This document shows, piece by piece, positions 24,119 through 34,945 of a stretch of DNA of 64,000 nt. The notes under the pieces were generated by a model. The model was not told the DNA's origin. It saw only the letters and a program-made list of their open reading frames with translations, and made no database searches. The translations under genes and the position numbers were made by a program. This DNA comes from Nageia nagi. Lineage: Eukaryota > Pinophyta. Every line of letters begins with the position of its first letter. The first letter of the stretch is position 1. Location: assembly GCA_050084985.1 (NCBI GenBank), contig JBITNC010000001.1, positions 41,168,001 to 41,232,000 of the forward strand, read 5' to 3'.

Positions 24119-24854
24119 AATCTTATATTGAATTTATGTTTGTGATGATAACTTCACCTCTAAGAGGATTTTATGCTGTATTATGTTGATTTTGCTGTAC
24201 ACCTTCATGGTAAGTTCACTCTACGTGAGGAACTTATTGTATAAATTTTTAGAGCAAAAGATTAGTCAATCTAGCATTATTTAGTTATCCATATGTGAGA
24301 AAATCATATATATTTTGGCAGTGTTTAGTTATCCATATGTGAAAAACTCGTATGTGCATTTTGTTATAATCTATTTTGTAATGATAATCAACACATGTTT
24401 TTGAATATAGTAGATGACTATGAATTTTGGCTTAGCATCTTCATGATGATTTATAATGCACCATTGATCAGCTTATGATGATATTTATTTGATTCATTTA
24501 TCTTTGTTAATATAAATATGATACATCTAATTGATCTTGTTATTTAAACTACTGATAACTTGTAGGTTCTTTAAAATTATAGGTTACTCACTTTAGGTGT
24601 GCAAGCTCTTGGAGACTCTTTATGACTTTCAGTTGGATGCCTACTTTATATACATTGAAACTAGTTGTGGTTAATGATTGTATTGTAAATCATTTGTTAA
24701 AATGGTAAAATAGTGAGTCTCAAACTAGATCTTTCTTACTTCACAAATATGTAAAAAGTTTTCATCTCTAGTTGTATCTATTTGGAGGAGAACTCTCTTA
24801 CTCTCTCTTTCTTCTCTCTTATTCGCTTTATCTCCATATTGCATTAAGGAGGAG

Positions 24855-25353
24855 TGTTGGAATGTATAATGCATTATTGTAAAGGTTTGTATTAATCCTC
24901 TTTGTAAATTCATTAATATTTAAAGATATCATTAGATACTTTAAGAATTTAAATGAATATGATAATGTAACTTACCCTACACTCCATGTCATGAGCATGC
25001 CTCTTGGGTAAAAAGGAGTTGCATGTCATGCTTTTGTATATTGGATAAGAGGGTGATCCAAAGAGGAATTTTGGCCTATAAATAGAAGGCTCCCTCTTTA
25101 TGATCACATACCAATTTGTAGAGTAAAGTTATGCTATAGGATAGAGTGTAAGAAATGAGATTAGGAGATTTGTAAGTTCATATTTGTGAGTAAAGTAAGA
25201 TCTAGTTAGTGGATGTACTCCTAGTTGGAGGAACCACTTAATCTCTTGTGTCACTTTGTGATATTGTCTTATTTGAGTTATTTAGATGTGATTTTGATCT
25301 TTTATGAGATCTTGGTAGTATAAAGTTGTTTAGTTTATATTGTAACTCCTTCA
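24855..25353 (+). repeat. 3' LTR of copia A
   Basis: 499 bp, preceded by the purine tract AAGGAGGAG and followed by the TSD copy GTATC at 25354-25358. TATA box at 25076-25085. Confidence 0.93.
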
Positions 25354-25829
25354 GTATCGAGCCATGCAAGATTGTTGTGAGAACTAATCACTATTGGACA
25401 TGGGACCAAAAAACACATGAAGGATTTCCTAAGTGGAAGGAAAATTAGATGCCTCCACAATATCACAAATTAGGAAGTGAGATCGAAGATGAGAGTTTTG
25501 ATGAATCAAATTTTACATAAGAATATAAGGTTTGGTGGCATGATGCACAACCCAACATACTTGGCATTTATGAGGATGTTGAACTAGTTGTTATTGCTAA
25601 GGGGGAAAGTGAGGAGGAAGGTGGTGAAGAGGAGGATGAGATGGATATAGATGTTGACATCCAAGGGAGGGTGAAGTTCTCGATGCAACCATGAAGGTAA
25701 GGAGAAGTGGTTCGAGTGAAGATGTTGAACAAGGTGGATGAGTGAATTAAATGATAGGAGATGAAGGCGATGCCCCTCTTCATGTTGTTCATGTTACTCC
25801 CTCTTGATAAGCACTAGATAATGAATTTG
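25354..25829 (+). pseudogene. PMD pseudogene 1, 3' part after the copia insertion
   Basis: Immediately after the 3' LTR of copia A, the second TSD copy and the following bases read on in the frame of the left part: SIEPCKIVV, RTNHYWTWDQKTHEGFPKW, MPPQYHKLG, then an acidic stretch (ESEEEGGEEEDEMDID) up to about 25670. Removing the element and one TSD copy restores one continuous frame, so both halves were one gene before the insertion. Two stops are visible. A donor-like GTATGT lies at 25830. Confidence 0.65.
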
Positions 25830-25937
25830 GTATGTTAATATCTTTTCTCATTTCACTTTTTGTTTTCATGTTAGTAGTATATGAAACATTATTTTCTAAT
25901 TACACTCATTTTTCATGACCAACTCAAACAAAATTAG

Positions 25938-26137
25938 ACCTAGATGCCAAAAACATGAAAGCAACAAACCTTAAAGATGAAATTGAAGATCTTATGAGAA
26001 ATTTGCAAAGTAAAGATGAAGAAATTCAAGAAATCAAGAAAAGATTTTCAATTGTAGATAGTGCACGACAAGACATGGAGAACATTATTTCAACTGGGAA
26101 GAGACATGGCATGCTTGCTATGATGCAAAAAGTATAG
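25938..26137 (+). pseudogene. Predicted coiled-coil terminal exon of PMD pseudogene 1
   Basis: After a possible 108-base intron (GTATGT at 25830 to AG at 25936-25937) an open frame encodes LKDEIEDLMRNLQSKDEEI and further heptad-like sequence, ending MLAMMQKV and TAG. It is strongly helical and charged, as expected of a coiled coil. The second PMD copy (29878-31466) also ends in coiled-coil-like sequence, which supports treating this as the C-terminus of the same gene type. The ATG at 25955 may not be a true start. Confidence 0.45.
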
Positions 26138-26343
26138 ACACCTCAAAACTGCATAAAATCAACAATTATCAAAATTTTAGCATAAACCACACATTGGTCA
26201 AATATGATAAAAATAATCAAAATCATAATAGATTGCATTTAGTCGATCAATTGGGTAATCAACCTGCCAATCCTAAGGGCTTAGTAATCGACCTACTACT
26301 CTTGAGGGCTTGGGAATTAACTTTCCAATAAGGAATCAAAGTT

Positions 26344-26832
26344 CTATAAAAGCATAACATAAGATAATTTGAACCAATCAATTTATTTATGTCTAAGAAA
26401 TCTATCATTATTTGAGCATTGCAATATCTTTACACAAGCACTAAGCATAACATTCCATTAATTTCTTAGGGTTTTGAAGAAACCCACCATTGTTTTGCAA
26501 CAAAATTGTAAATCTTAGTCTTAAAAATCATCCATGAATGTATGCACTTTAATGCTTTCAGTGATCAAATCAACACACTTTCCAATTTTTTCATATTTCA
26601 AAGCATACTCAATATTCTTGAATATTCTAATATCCACATCTTATTGTCCAAATTCATGTGAACTAATTTCATGCATACAATCTCCTAATAATGAAAAGTT
26701 CCCACATCTATCATATTGTCCTATAATACATGCATTTGAATAAAATAATTGCTCATGAGGTTGACAAAATAAACTTGCTATAAACTCCTTGATAATTTTA
26801 GGTGGTATATGAATACTACATATTGTTTCAAA
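26344..26832 (-). pseudogene. Unrecognised coding remnant, 163 codons with five stops
   Basis: I do not recognise this protein. One minus-strand frame runs without frameshift from 26832 to a stop at 26344-26346 and reads like real protein: SIHIPPKIIKEFIASLF, ACIIGQYDRCGNFSLLGD, CMHEISSHEFGQ, IRIFKNIEYALKYEKIGK, LQFCCKTMVGFFKTLRN. The internal stops (after HEFGQ, around MDDF, after KTLRN and after FLRHK) sit where a Gln codon would fit, consistent with CAA/CAG to TAA/TAG decay. It is cut off at its N-terminal side by the Tat LTR starting at 26840, so the rest may lie beyond that element, right of the window. It runs opposite to the PMD pseudogene. Confidence 0.45.
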
Positions 26833-26839
26833 TCATTAG

Positions 26840-27664
26840 TGTCATACTCAAAAAGTAACCCTATTAGCAAACAAGATAAGACATGTCATTATCAACATTT
26901 TTCTTTATTACTCATGAATTGACCATAATGATACAATTACGAATATGTTTCGATTCATTGCCTTGCAAAAGGGCATTTTATAAAAAAATGTTTTGGCCTT
27001 TGTAAGCTTGTTTACAATGTCTGCAAGCCTCAAAAATATCTTTTGAAACCTGCAAGAAGTTTGGATTTCTCTATTCACTTCTTTGTATGACTCTCTCTAT
27101 TCAGTTTCGCTACTCTGCACCTGTGGACCCTGCACACATGTGAATAGAAAAGACATCAAACATGCTTGTTCATATAATAAAATAAGCATAATGCTAAACA
27201 TAAACAAGCTTGTAAAATGTAAACCAATAATGCATTTAACTCAATAAACCTAGATGTGTTTCAACAAAGTAACTTTGCATTCAAATTGAGTAATTTTTCT
27301 TCATTGTAGAAGGCTTTATTTATAAATTTTAGAAACCTACAAAGTTTTAAATTTGGAGATAAAAATCAAGATAGAGAAGCCTATCCAAATTTGTCATGGC
27401 TATGATCCGAAGCTAAGATATGCAGGATGGATGATGAGTCATCTATTATCCCTTGCTTTCTTCACAAGATGCTTTAGGAGTTACCATTTTCATTTTGCTT
27501 TTGCCAATTACAAAGTCATCGAAGTCCATGTAGTTCGACTTGAATTGTCAACAATCAAAGTCAAATGCTGACAATTGATAAAATATGGTTAATTTTTTAA
27601 TTTTATTTAAATTTTTATCCTTCTTTCCCCTAGTGAAAGAAGGGTCATTTTTTGGGTGTCTACA
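26840..27664 (-). repeat. 3' LTR of the Tat-like element
   Basis: 825 bp. On the plus strand it starts TGTCATACTCAAAAA and ends GGGTGTCTACA, so on the minus strand it runs TGTAGACACCC...GACA (right copy ends ACA). It aligns over its length with 63216-64000, sharing for example CTGTGGACCCT and GGCTATGATCCGAAGCT. Divergence is higher than for the other LTR pairs in the window. Candidate target duplication on this side: ATTAG at 26835-26839. Confidence 0.88.
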
Positions 27665-27678
27665 TTTTGCCTCTTTTT
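27665..27678 (-). other. Polypurine tract of the Tat-like element
   Basis: AAAAAGAGGCAAAA on the minus strand, directly before the LTR start TGTAGACACC. Primer for plus-strand DNA synthesis. Confidence 0.6.
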
Positions 27679-27780
27679 GAATTATCCACTAATTTGTAAG
27701 CGAAGGATAATTCATTTACTTACATTTCTAAAGGTGGGTGCATTCAAGTTTTTTAACTTGTGTTTTTGAATTTATTCAAT

Positions 27781-29220
27781 ATTTTGAATTAATCTATTCC
27801 CTATAAATAAGCCAAATTTGATTGATTAAATTATAATTAAATTAATTTTTTGATCTTTTGCATTTGAAGCATTTTGAAAGTAGTGTGGTTACATTATCAA
27901 AGCAAAACTTATCGATATAACTATACTATGTGCTATTTGTGGTAGGTACGTGATAAGATGCTATGTTGTCTACGTATGCCAAAGCTAGCATATGATAAAG
28001 AAGTTGCCCCACGAATACAATCATCTTGATTATTTTGCTTTTCATCCAAACAGTTAGGTTACATGATGATATTACGCAAAAGTTCATACACTGTATTTGG
28101 TCATATCCAATCTCGTCCTTCTTTTGATTGTCAAAATAAGGGTAATTTTTCAAATATGGAATTACTCATAGGTTTTAGTTTTGTCAAAATATTCAACCTT
28201 GATCAAATCAAACAAATAAGTGACTTGTTTCATTTTGTCTTTGACATATTTTTCAATTTTTAGGGTTTTTTGTATAAATATATGTTATGGTAATAATTTT
28301 TTTTTAAGGTATGAGGTATTTGATGATAGTTTTCTTAATTTTACCTCACAAGGGACCCAAGGTACACATTTTCCATTCGAATTTCTATTCTAGAAGAAGA
28401 GTTTATATATTTTTTTGATATAGACCTAGGCTAAACCTAAACTAGGAAGAGGGCTTAAGTTTTTATATATTTTATTTTTGTTGGTCATTGTAATTTTGTG
28501 ATTTTGATTGATTTTCATCATCATTTTTTTGATGTGGGGTTTTGTTTAAGTCCCCTAACTTGTGTCACCACCTAGTCGATGTTTAAATTTGACCCAATTT
28601 CTAATAATAAGTCAAGTTTGAATGGTTGAATCATAATCAACTCATGTTATAGTCATTTTTTATGCTTTATCACATTTTGTAAACCATTATGGTATATAAC
28701 AAAATGATGCTTGTATCTATCTTTATACTGTGCGTTGTTTGTGGTAGGTATGTGATGATGTTTGGTTCATCTACATATGTCAAAGCTAGTATAAGATAAA
28801 TTACAAGTTTTATGAATACATTTGGTTTGATTTTGCTATATTTTATCCTATCAGATAGGGTACATGATGATCTCATGCAAAATATCATTTCATGTTTGTT
28901 AATCATGTTTGATTTTTGAATTTTGAACTATTTATGAAACTCGACTTCTTGTAAACATGTGACTTAGGTTGTTTTAACAAGCAAGAGTCTTGTTTGTTTT
29001 TGTTATATTTTTATTACCTCATTAAGGATTGATGAGGAAGTGTTTAAGAGGATATTTAATATATTTTGTAAATATGTATCTGGTATATATGCATATTTTT
29101 GTATTTGCCTCTTATAGAAGAAGGGCCTAAATACTTCATATTATGATATTTTATCGCTTTTTCTTGATATAAACCTAAGCTAAACCTAAAATAGAAGGAG
29201 GGCTTAAGTTTTTTATTTCA
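27781..29220. repeat. Diverged tandem duplication, ~0.75-0.8 kb units, in the Tat 3' region
   Basis: Blocks recur in the same order with offsets of about 750-800 bases. CTATAAATAAGCCAAATTTG (27801) matches CTAATAATAAGTCAAGTTTG (28601). TTTGTGGTAGGTACGTGAT near 27937 matches near 28739. CCAAAGCTAGCATATGATAAA near 27979 matches near 28778. GATATAGACCTAGGCTAAAC at 28417 matches at 29166. The units are strongly diverged and non-coding; small frames on either strand are incidental. Confidence 0.75.
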
Positions 29221-29877
29221 TTATTCATTTTTAAAATTTTGAATATTGTATTTTGAGTATTTTTAATATTTTATGGATCATCAATGATTGATTCCATTTG
29301 TTGACATCCTTTGTAAATCATCGATGTCTGATGTAAAATTACTAGCATTTCAAGTCACAATCAAAATAAAAAGGTAAAGTGACTTGTCATTTTCTCATTT
29401 ATCTTTTATGATTCTTAGGAGTTCTAGTTGACCTATCTTCCATATGGGCCTTATATTTTCTCACTCTATCACATTCCATGAGCCAATATGTCATCGAGGA
29501 GGAGACCAACTGTCCGAAGATGGCCAATCAAAGAGGATGTAGGATTTTAAAACCCTCTTATATTTTTTGTCAAATTTGTTATTTTTAGGGCCTAATTTGA
29601 AAATATAAATCCGTAGAAGTAGTTATTTTTACATTTAGACCCCTTTTATCCATTTGAAATTTATTTTTTGGTGTATTTTTTAACCTTTTCCTTTTTTTTG
29701 GGCTCCTCGATCGTGATTAGAATCATCAACGTTTAGTTAGTGAACATCGATGACTCTTCAACCTAATCATTTGGTTGCCAATGACTCTGTGACCTAGCTA
29801 TCAAGTCACCAAAGTTGATCTTTTGAGTTATATTTTTTTAAAAAAACTAACTTAATTTTGTATTCTAACTTCGAGCT
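29221..29877. other. No gene seen
   Basis: Non-coding, T-rich sequence upstream of the antisense PMD frame. It may hold that frame's promoter, but no clear TATA box and start could be paired. Confidence 0.35.
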
Positions 29878-31466
29878 ATGTTTGACCCTAGGGATCATTA
29901 CCCTATGATCCTTTAGGATTGTCATGCTTTTCTTACTCCTGCTGATCACACATTTCTTTGAGGTGTGGGTTTTGATGCTAGACCCTACATGGGATGCATT
30001 AATTGGGATTACCCTCTTGTGGTGGCTTTCCTTGAGATGTGGGAGTCCACCACATCTACTTTCCATCTCTCGATAGGGAAGATGAATATTACTATTGAGG
30101 ATATCCATTGTTTATACAAATTACCCATTTAGGGTCAAAGGATTCAACTTATCGTCGATTGAGATGATATTAGACCTACCATTTCTTATTTATATGGGGA
30201 ATATTAGGTTGATATGATCACATATAATATCAACTTAGGTAGGATAAAGTATCTCTAGTATTAGCATGATGATTAGCAGGGGAGTATCAGGTTCTCATTT
30301 TTGGAGTGTATCTAGTGCTATGCATTACCTGATATGTGTAATGGTAGGTTTCCTTGGTCATTACTCCTAGTAGTGGTAGATATGATGTAGCATGGCATCG
30401 TAGTTTCTTAGGCTCCTACTTTACTGGTGCAATGTTATAGAGAGCTTTTCTTCTACTCTCAAGGTCATAAGAACTTGTTGGTGGTTATGGTCACTTTGCA
30501 GGGGTGGGCATATGAGCATATCATTGTGGCATGCCCTCTCGATTTTACTTCTTATGTAGAGTATCCCACATGGATCATGCAATGGAGGGAGTATTTCTAC
30601 ATCCATCCTATAAATGGATTTTGTTGCAATGTGGGGTTCTATCATGACATGTTGAGTCAACTCATTCCTGATCATGTCATGTTTTACCCGTACTATCTTT
30701 ATCTAGTAGGGGATGAGCTTGTCTATGGTAGATAGGCAATATTCATTAGTGGTTGATGAACTGACTTCCTAAAGTACTTTAAGTTTGAACAGTTAGATGA
30801 CATCTTGAGCTTGTACATGATATCTCTTTAGAGCCCACTAGATATTAGAGAGAGGGCACCCTTCTAGTAGAGGATCTTGAGCCCTTTATTTATACAGAGC
30901 TTGATCCTATAAAGGATGAGTATTCAAATGAGGGTGTCGATGCAAATGATGTCAAGATCATAGAGATTTTTGCTTCCTAGTGGTAGGCTAAGCTAGAGGA
31001 GGCTGGTGAGTGTGACTAGGGTCGTTGGGTGAGATAATGGGTGGAGGATCGTTATGTGGGATCTAGTGTAGAGGGAGAGCAAGATGTGGGGATGGCCTCT
31101 ATAGAGGATCTACCTGAGATGGAGATTCTGTATGAGTAGGTTGACACTAGTGAGAGGGTTTCAAGGGAGGATAAACCAACCTTAGAGATACAAATCCATG
31201 ACTCATTACTAGACAAGATCAAGGAGCTCAAGTTTTTACTTAGGTAGTCAAGATTATTAATTGACCAATTTCATCAAGATAATGAGTCTTTACATGCATA
31301 ACTTCAACATATTAGGCACTCAGATGAGGACAAGATGAGATACAAGGTAGAGAGAGATAGAGCACGAGCCATGGTATAGTCTTTGCAACATCAACAAGCA
31401 AAGGTAGAGAGTGTCACAACTAGTGAAGAGAGGCACTCCTCTACCTTCATTAGAGATATTTGTTGA
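29878..31466 (+). pseudogene. Antisense plant mobile domain (PMD) ORF inside the Tat-like element
   Basis: The frame starts MFDPRDHYPMIL at 29878 and holds the PMD signature: CINWDYPLVVAFLEMW, STTSTFHLSIGKMNITIED and IHCLYKLPI. It continues to GWAYEHIIVACPLDF, a block shared with PMD copy 1, and FCCNVGFYHDMLSQLIPDH, in one frame up to 30735. After a frameshift near 30740-30800, downstream sequence reads WVEDRYVGSSVEGEQDVG and a charged helical stretch with LLDKIKELKFLL and KMRYKVERDRARAMV, ending TGA at 31464-31466. About fifteen stops are present. It runs opposite to the gag-pol of the element, between integrase and the 3' LTR. Antisense ORFs in this position are known from plant Tat elements. 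The protein's role there is not established. Confidence 0.7.
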
Positions 31467-32807
31467 TAGAGTGATTATTATCGAGGGGTATTAGATACAT
31501 GGTTGGTAGGTGTTCCTGCTTTCAAGACTAGTTTAGAGTATCCACTTCCTCCCCAAGTTACATCCCTTTAGATATCAATGCTCTCCCAGTTGCTACAACT
31601 AGCAGGGAACATGGTGGTGTCAATGTAGGAGCAGTAGAGGTAGAGCTACAACATATTCTAGCAGGAGTGCTACTACTACTTCATCTCATCATAGGCCTAG
31701 GTATTTAGAGCTTTGGGCTACTAGATGAGAGAGGACTATTGGTAGTTCGTAAATTCAGAGAGGTTAGGAGATTAGTGAAGTCAATGGCCAAGGTGGTGGC
31801 GAGGGAAGCGAGTATGAAAATGCCCCTAAAGATTGATTAATATCATTTTTGCTATTAGTTTATGATAGGATGTTGATGGATGATATCTTATATCATTTTT
31901 TGATCATGGTGATCATGATTGGGATGGCATGGATGCCTAGGTGATGGACACTATGATTATTATTTTTTAACATATATATACATTTGATGATATTTTTGGA
32001 TACTCATGTTTATGATGATGGTTTTATGAGTTGTTATTTTGATATTATCATGTGTTATGTTATGAATGATGATTCTAAGGTCATGTTTAATTTTAATTTT
32101 ATATGTCATGATGATGGATTATTGACATTATTTCACATTATGTTGTATAATAATAATATCTAATATTTTGATGGATGAATGGTTCTCATATGATGTGAAT
32201 TTTAATTTATTATAGATCATTATCATTACTTGTTATACTTTGGACAATATTTTATTTATAATACTACAGAATCAAATATCATCATTTTTCATTTTCTTAG
32301 CTATTTATACATGTGGGATAACACATGTATGTAAAATGGTATGAATGGAAGGAACACACAAATGGTTAAATGTATGAATGTATAATGCTATAGATGTATA
32401 TGCATGAATAATTGAATATTAATGGATGGTATAACTATTTGAATGTCAAAAATAATAATCTAATTAACCTATTTGAATATGATACACCTAAGTTTATTAT
32501 GAACTCGTATGTGTGCAATGATGTTCATTTCTTTCTCTTGACATTGGCTAATTTACTATTTTGATAGCATTAAATATGTAAATTGATTTATCCATATGAA
32601 ATATCCAAAGGTCCATCGTAAAGGCTAGACATGTCACCTCTTCATAAAGTATACCTCACTGTCAAAAAGATGTTTATAGCCTTGGTGAAGACTAACCCTA
32701 GAACCCATTACAACCTTGCTTTATTGCTAATCAAGCATCCATAGCTTGGATAGAGGTATTGTAATCACCCAAGAATTCTACTTTATTTCTTTTATTATTT
32801 TATTCCT

Positions 32808-32830
32808 CTCTCTCTCTCTCTCTCTCTCTT
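32808..32830. repeat. (CT)n microsatellite
   Basis: About eleven CT units. Confidence 0.85.
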
Positions 32831-33316
32831 TTGCTATTTATATGTATTCTTCTTCCTATCTTTTTCTTTCTATCCTATCTCTTGGGTTCGAGATGAAGTA
32901 AAATAATGGTCAAATAATCACTCAAAATTATGCTTAAGGAACATCAAAATTTTGATCATTTCAAGATTTATAATGTGTAAAAGTGTATGAGTGCATAATA
33001 TCTTGACAATGTATCAAAGCAATGTTGGTTTATCATCCAAAGTTTCAAAAACCTTGCATAAAATATTTTGATAAAATATGATATGAATATTATACCCATA
33101 AACTACTCTATTTATAAGGACAACTATATAAACGAGTGATATGTGAATACATGTACAATGTATGTGTATATCTTGGTAAATTACTATGATTATCATGTTT
33201 GACACTTAATAATTTTACGAGAATGGAAGTGGTGAACAAGATGAACACAATGGTATGATATGAACACATAGGGCAACACACCCTAATAGCCAAGATGCTT
33301 CAAAAATAATTTTCTG

Positions 33317-33334
33317 AGTGTGTGTGTGTGTGTG
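33317..33334. repeat. (GT)n microsatellite
   Basis: About nine GT/TG units followed by ATGTAC. Confidence 0.8.
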
Positions 33335-34196
33335 TATGTACACATTTTTTATTTTTTATAAGAAAAAATTATTTTGATTTTTTTAATCATCATTTATTTC
33401 TATGTACTGAATTCCACTTCGGGTGAGGGTTTGTAACAACTAACTATGAGAGATGGGATGAAAATGATGTGTATGAATGGTATGATAAATAGTCCAATAT
33501 ATGGCATGGCAAGTGACAGACACAGAAAACATGAAGTCCCAATAAAAGATGTTTATGGATATAACATGGGAAATGGTGAGTTCATCAAAAGACTCCTAAG
33601 GATACAAACATGGTGGTCTACAAAATTTAATGACTCTACAAATAAATAGAATAACAAAGGAATTAATCATAATCCTCCATATGAAATTTGGTTTAGAAAG
33701 TACATAGATGAGATTTTGGAGAAACTCTTCATCAAGTATGTCATAGATCACACAAGTTCCCCAACATGGCCCATGATCAATATACATGCTCCTCCTAAAT
33801 TGTAAGCATGATCATATCTATTCGATAGACTTGAAAATGCTATCATCGATAAAATCTTATGTTGAACACCATTAGACAACCCAAAAATGTGGTCTGTGTC
33901 TACATGTAATTACAAGATCTGATTCTCTATATAGTCACTCAGGAATGTACAACATGGAATATAAAGGGAAGATAATACTTAAGGAGTAGGTGCGATATGA
34001 TATGGATAGACTACCTCTTGATTGGTGGGTCTAGAAACACAATGAGGATGACTCATGATGCTTGTGTTTGGAATGCAATCAACCACATGCAATATTATAT
34101 GCAAATTTTAGAAATTGCATAAGACTTATAAAAACACAACATATATAAAGCTTTTGTTTGCATGAAAATAATTAATAATCATGCAAAGATCAAGCA

Positions 34197-34233
34197 ATAT
34201 ATATATACATATACATATACATATATATACAAG
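34197..34233. repeat. (AT/ATAC)n microsatellite
   Basis: Alternating AT and ATACAT units; the plus-strand frame across it is low-complexity and not a gene. Confidence 0.8.
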
Positions 34234-34945
34234 ACATATTTTTATTTATTTTTTTATAGTTTTTTACGTTTTTATTATTTTGTATGTTATTACATTTTTA
34301 TAATATTTTTTTTATTTTTATGGGTTTTTACAATGCAAAGCGATTTATAATCTTTGAATGATGCTGGTGAACAGTTTTCCTATGAATAATCCAACTTCCA
34401 TGATCTAAGAAGTAGTAGTAAGGACACCTTAAGAGAAGATGAAGAGGACCTTGTCCTAAAATAGATGGTTGAGAATGAATGGGTTATGAAACGAATGGTG
34501 GGAGTAGTGGTTTAAATTTTGGCTTAAACTTTTTAATTACCCACTTAGGTTCCATAGATAAATCTAAAAATTCAGTATGTACCTCAAGAAGCATAAAAAA
34601 GGAAGGTATGTAGGTAGGATATAGTGAAATAGGAGGTGGTGGAATCAGTGGTAATGAAGAAGTCCATAATGAAAAGTATGTAGTGAGGCTCCCTATGAAA
34701 ACACAAAAACTCCTGTTATCAATGATATTGGAATGATGTTCCGAGATAAAGTTTTTAATTCATTTTCTCTTATATAGACATTGACTAATTTGTTCAAAAA
34801 TGTACCTTCACATTCAAAGGATTGTTTGTACAACTATTGCTGAACAATGAACTATAATTATATACTATTTCATATTTGGAAAAAAATGGCATAAGATATG
34901 ACAATACTTGATCATAAACAACTAAAGTTAAAACAAAAGGATGTC

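Larger units (their letters stand above)
17113..25353 (+). mobile_element. Ty1/copia retrotransposon A, complete structure, coding regions dead
   Basis: Two LTRs (17113-17608 and 24855-25353) starting TGTTGGAATG and ending CTCCYTCA flank an 8.2-kb unit. A perfect 5-bp target duplication GTATC lies at 17108-17112 and 25354-25358. A tRNA-Met-type primer site follows the 5' LTR and a purine tract (AAGGAGGAG, 24846-24854) precedes the 3' LTR. The order gag, protease, integrase, RT, RNase H defines Ty1/copia. The two LTRs differ at roughly one base in ten by eye, so the insertion is old. A 2.6-kb leader precedes gag. Element B (54098-62653) is a second copy of the same family. Confidence 0.95.
31467..34945. 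other. Non-coding stretch of the Tat 3' region with microsatellites
   Basis: About 3.5 kb without a convincing frame. It is very AT-rich and holds (CT)n near 32808-32830, (GT)n near 33317-33334 and an (AT)/(ATAC) mixture near 34197-34233. The frame at 33446-33649 was examined and not recognised. Confidence 0.5.

Noticed and set aside
34162-34350. Plus-strand frame of 62 codons rich in Tyr and Phe
   Set aside because: Translation of an AT/ATAC microsatellite and T-rich DNA.
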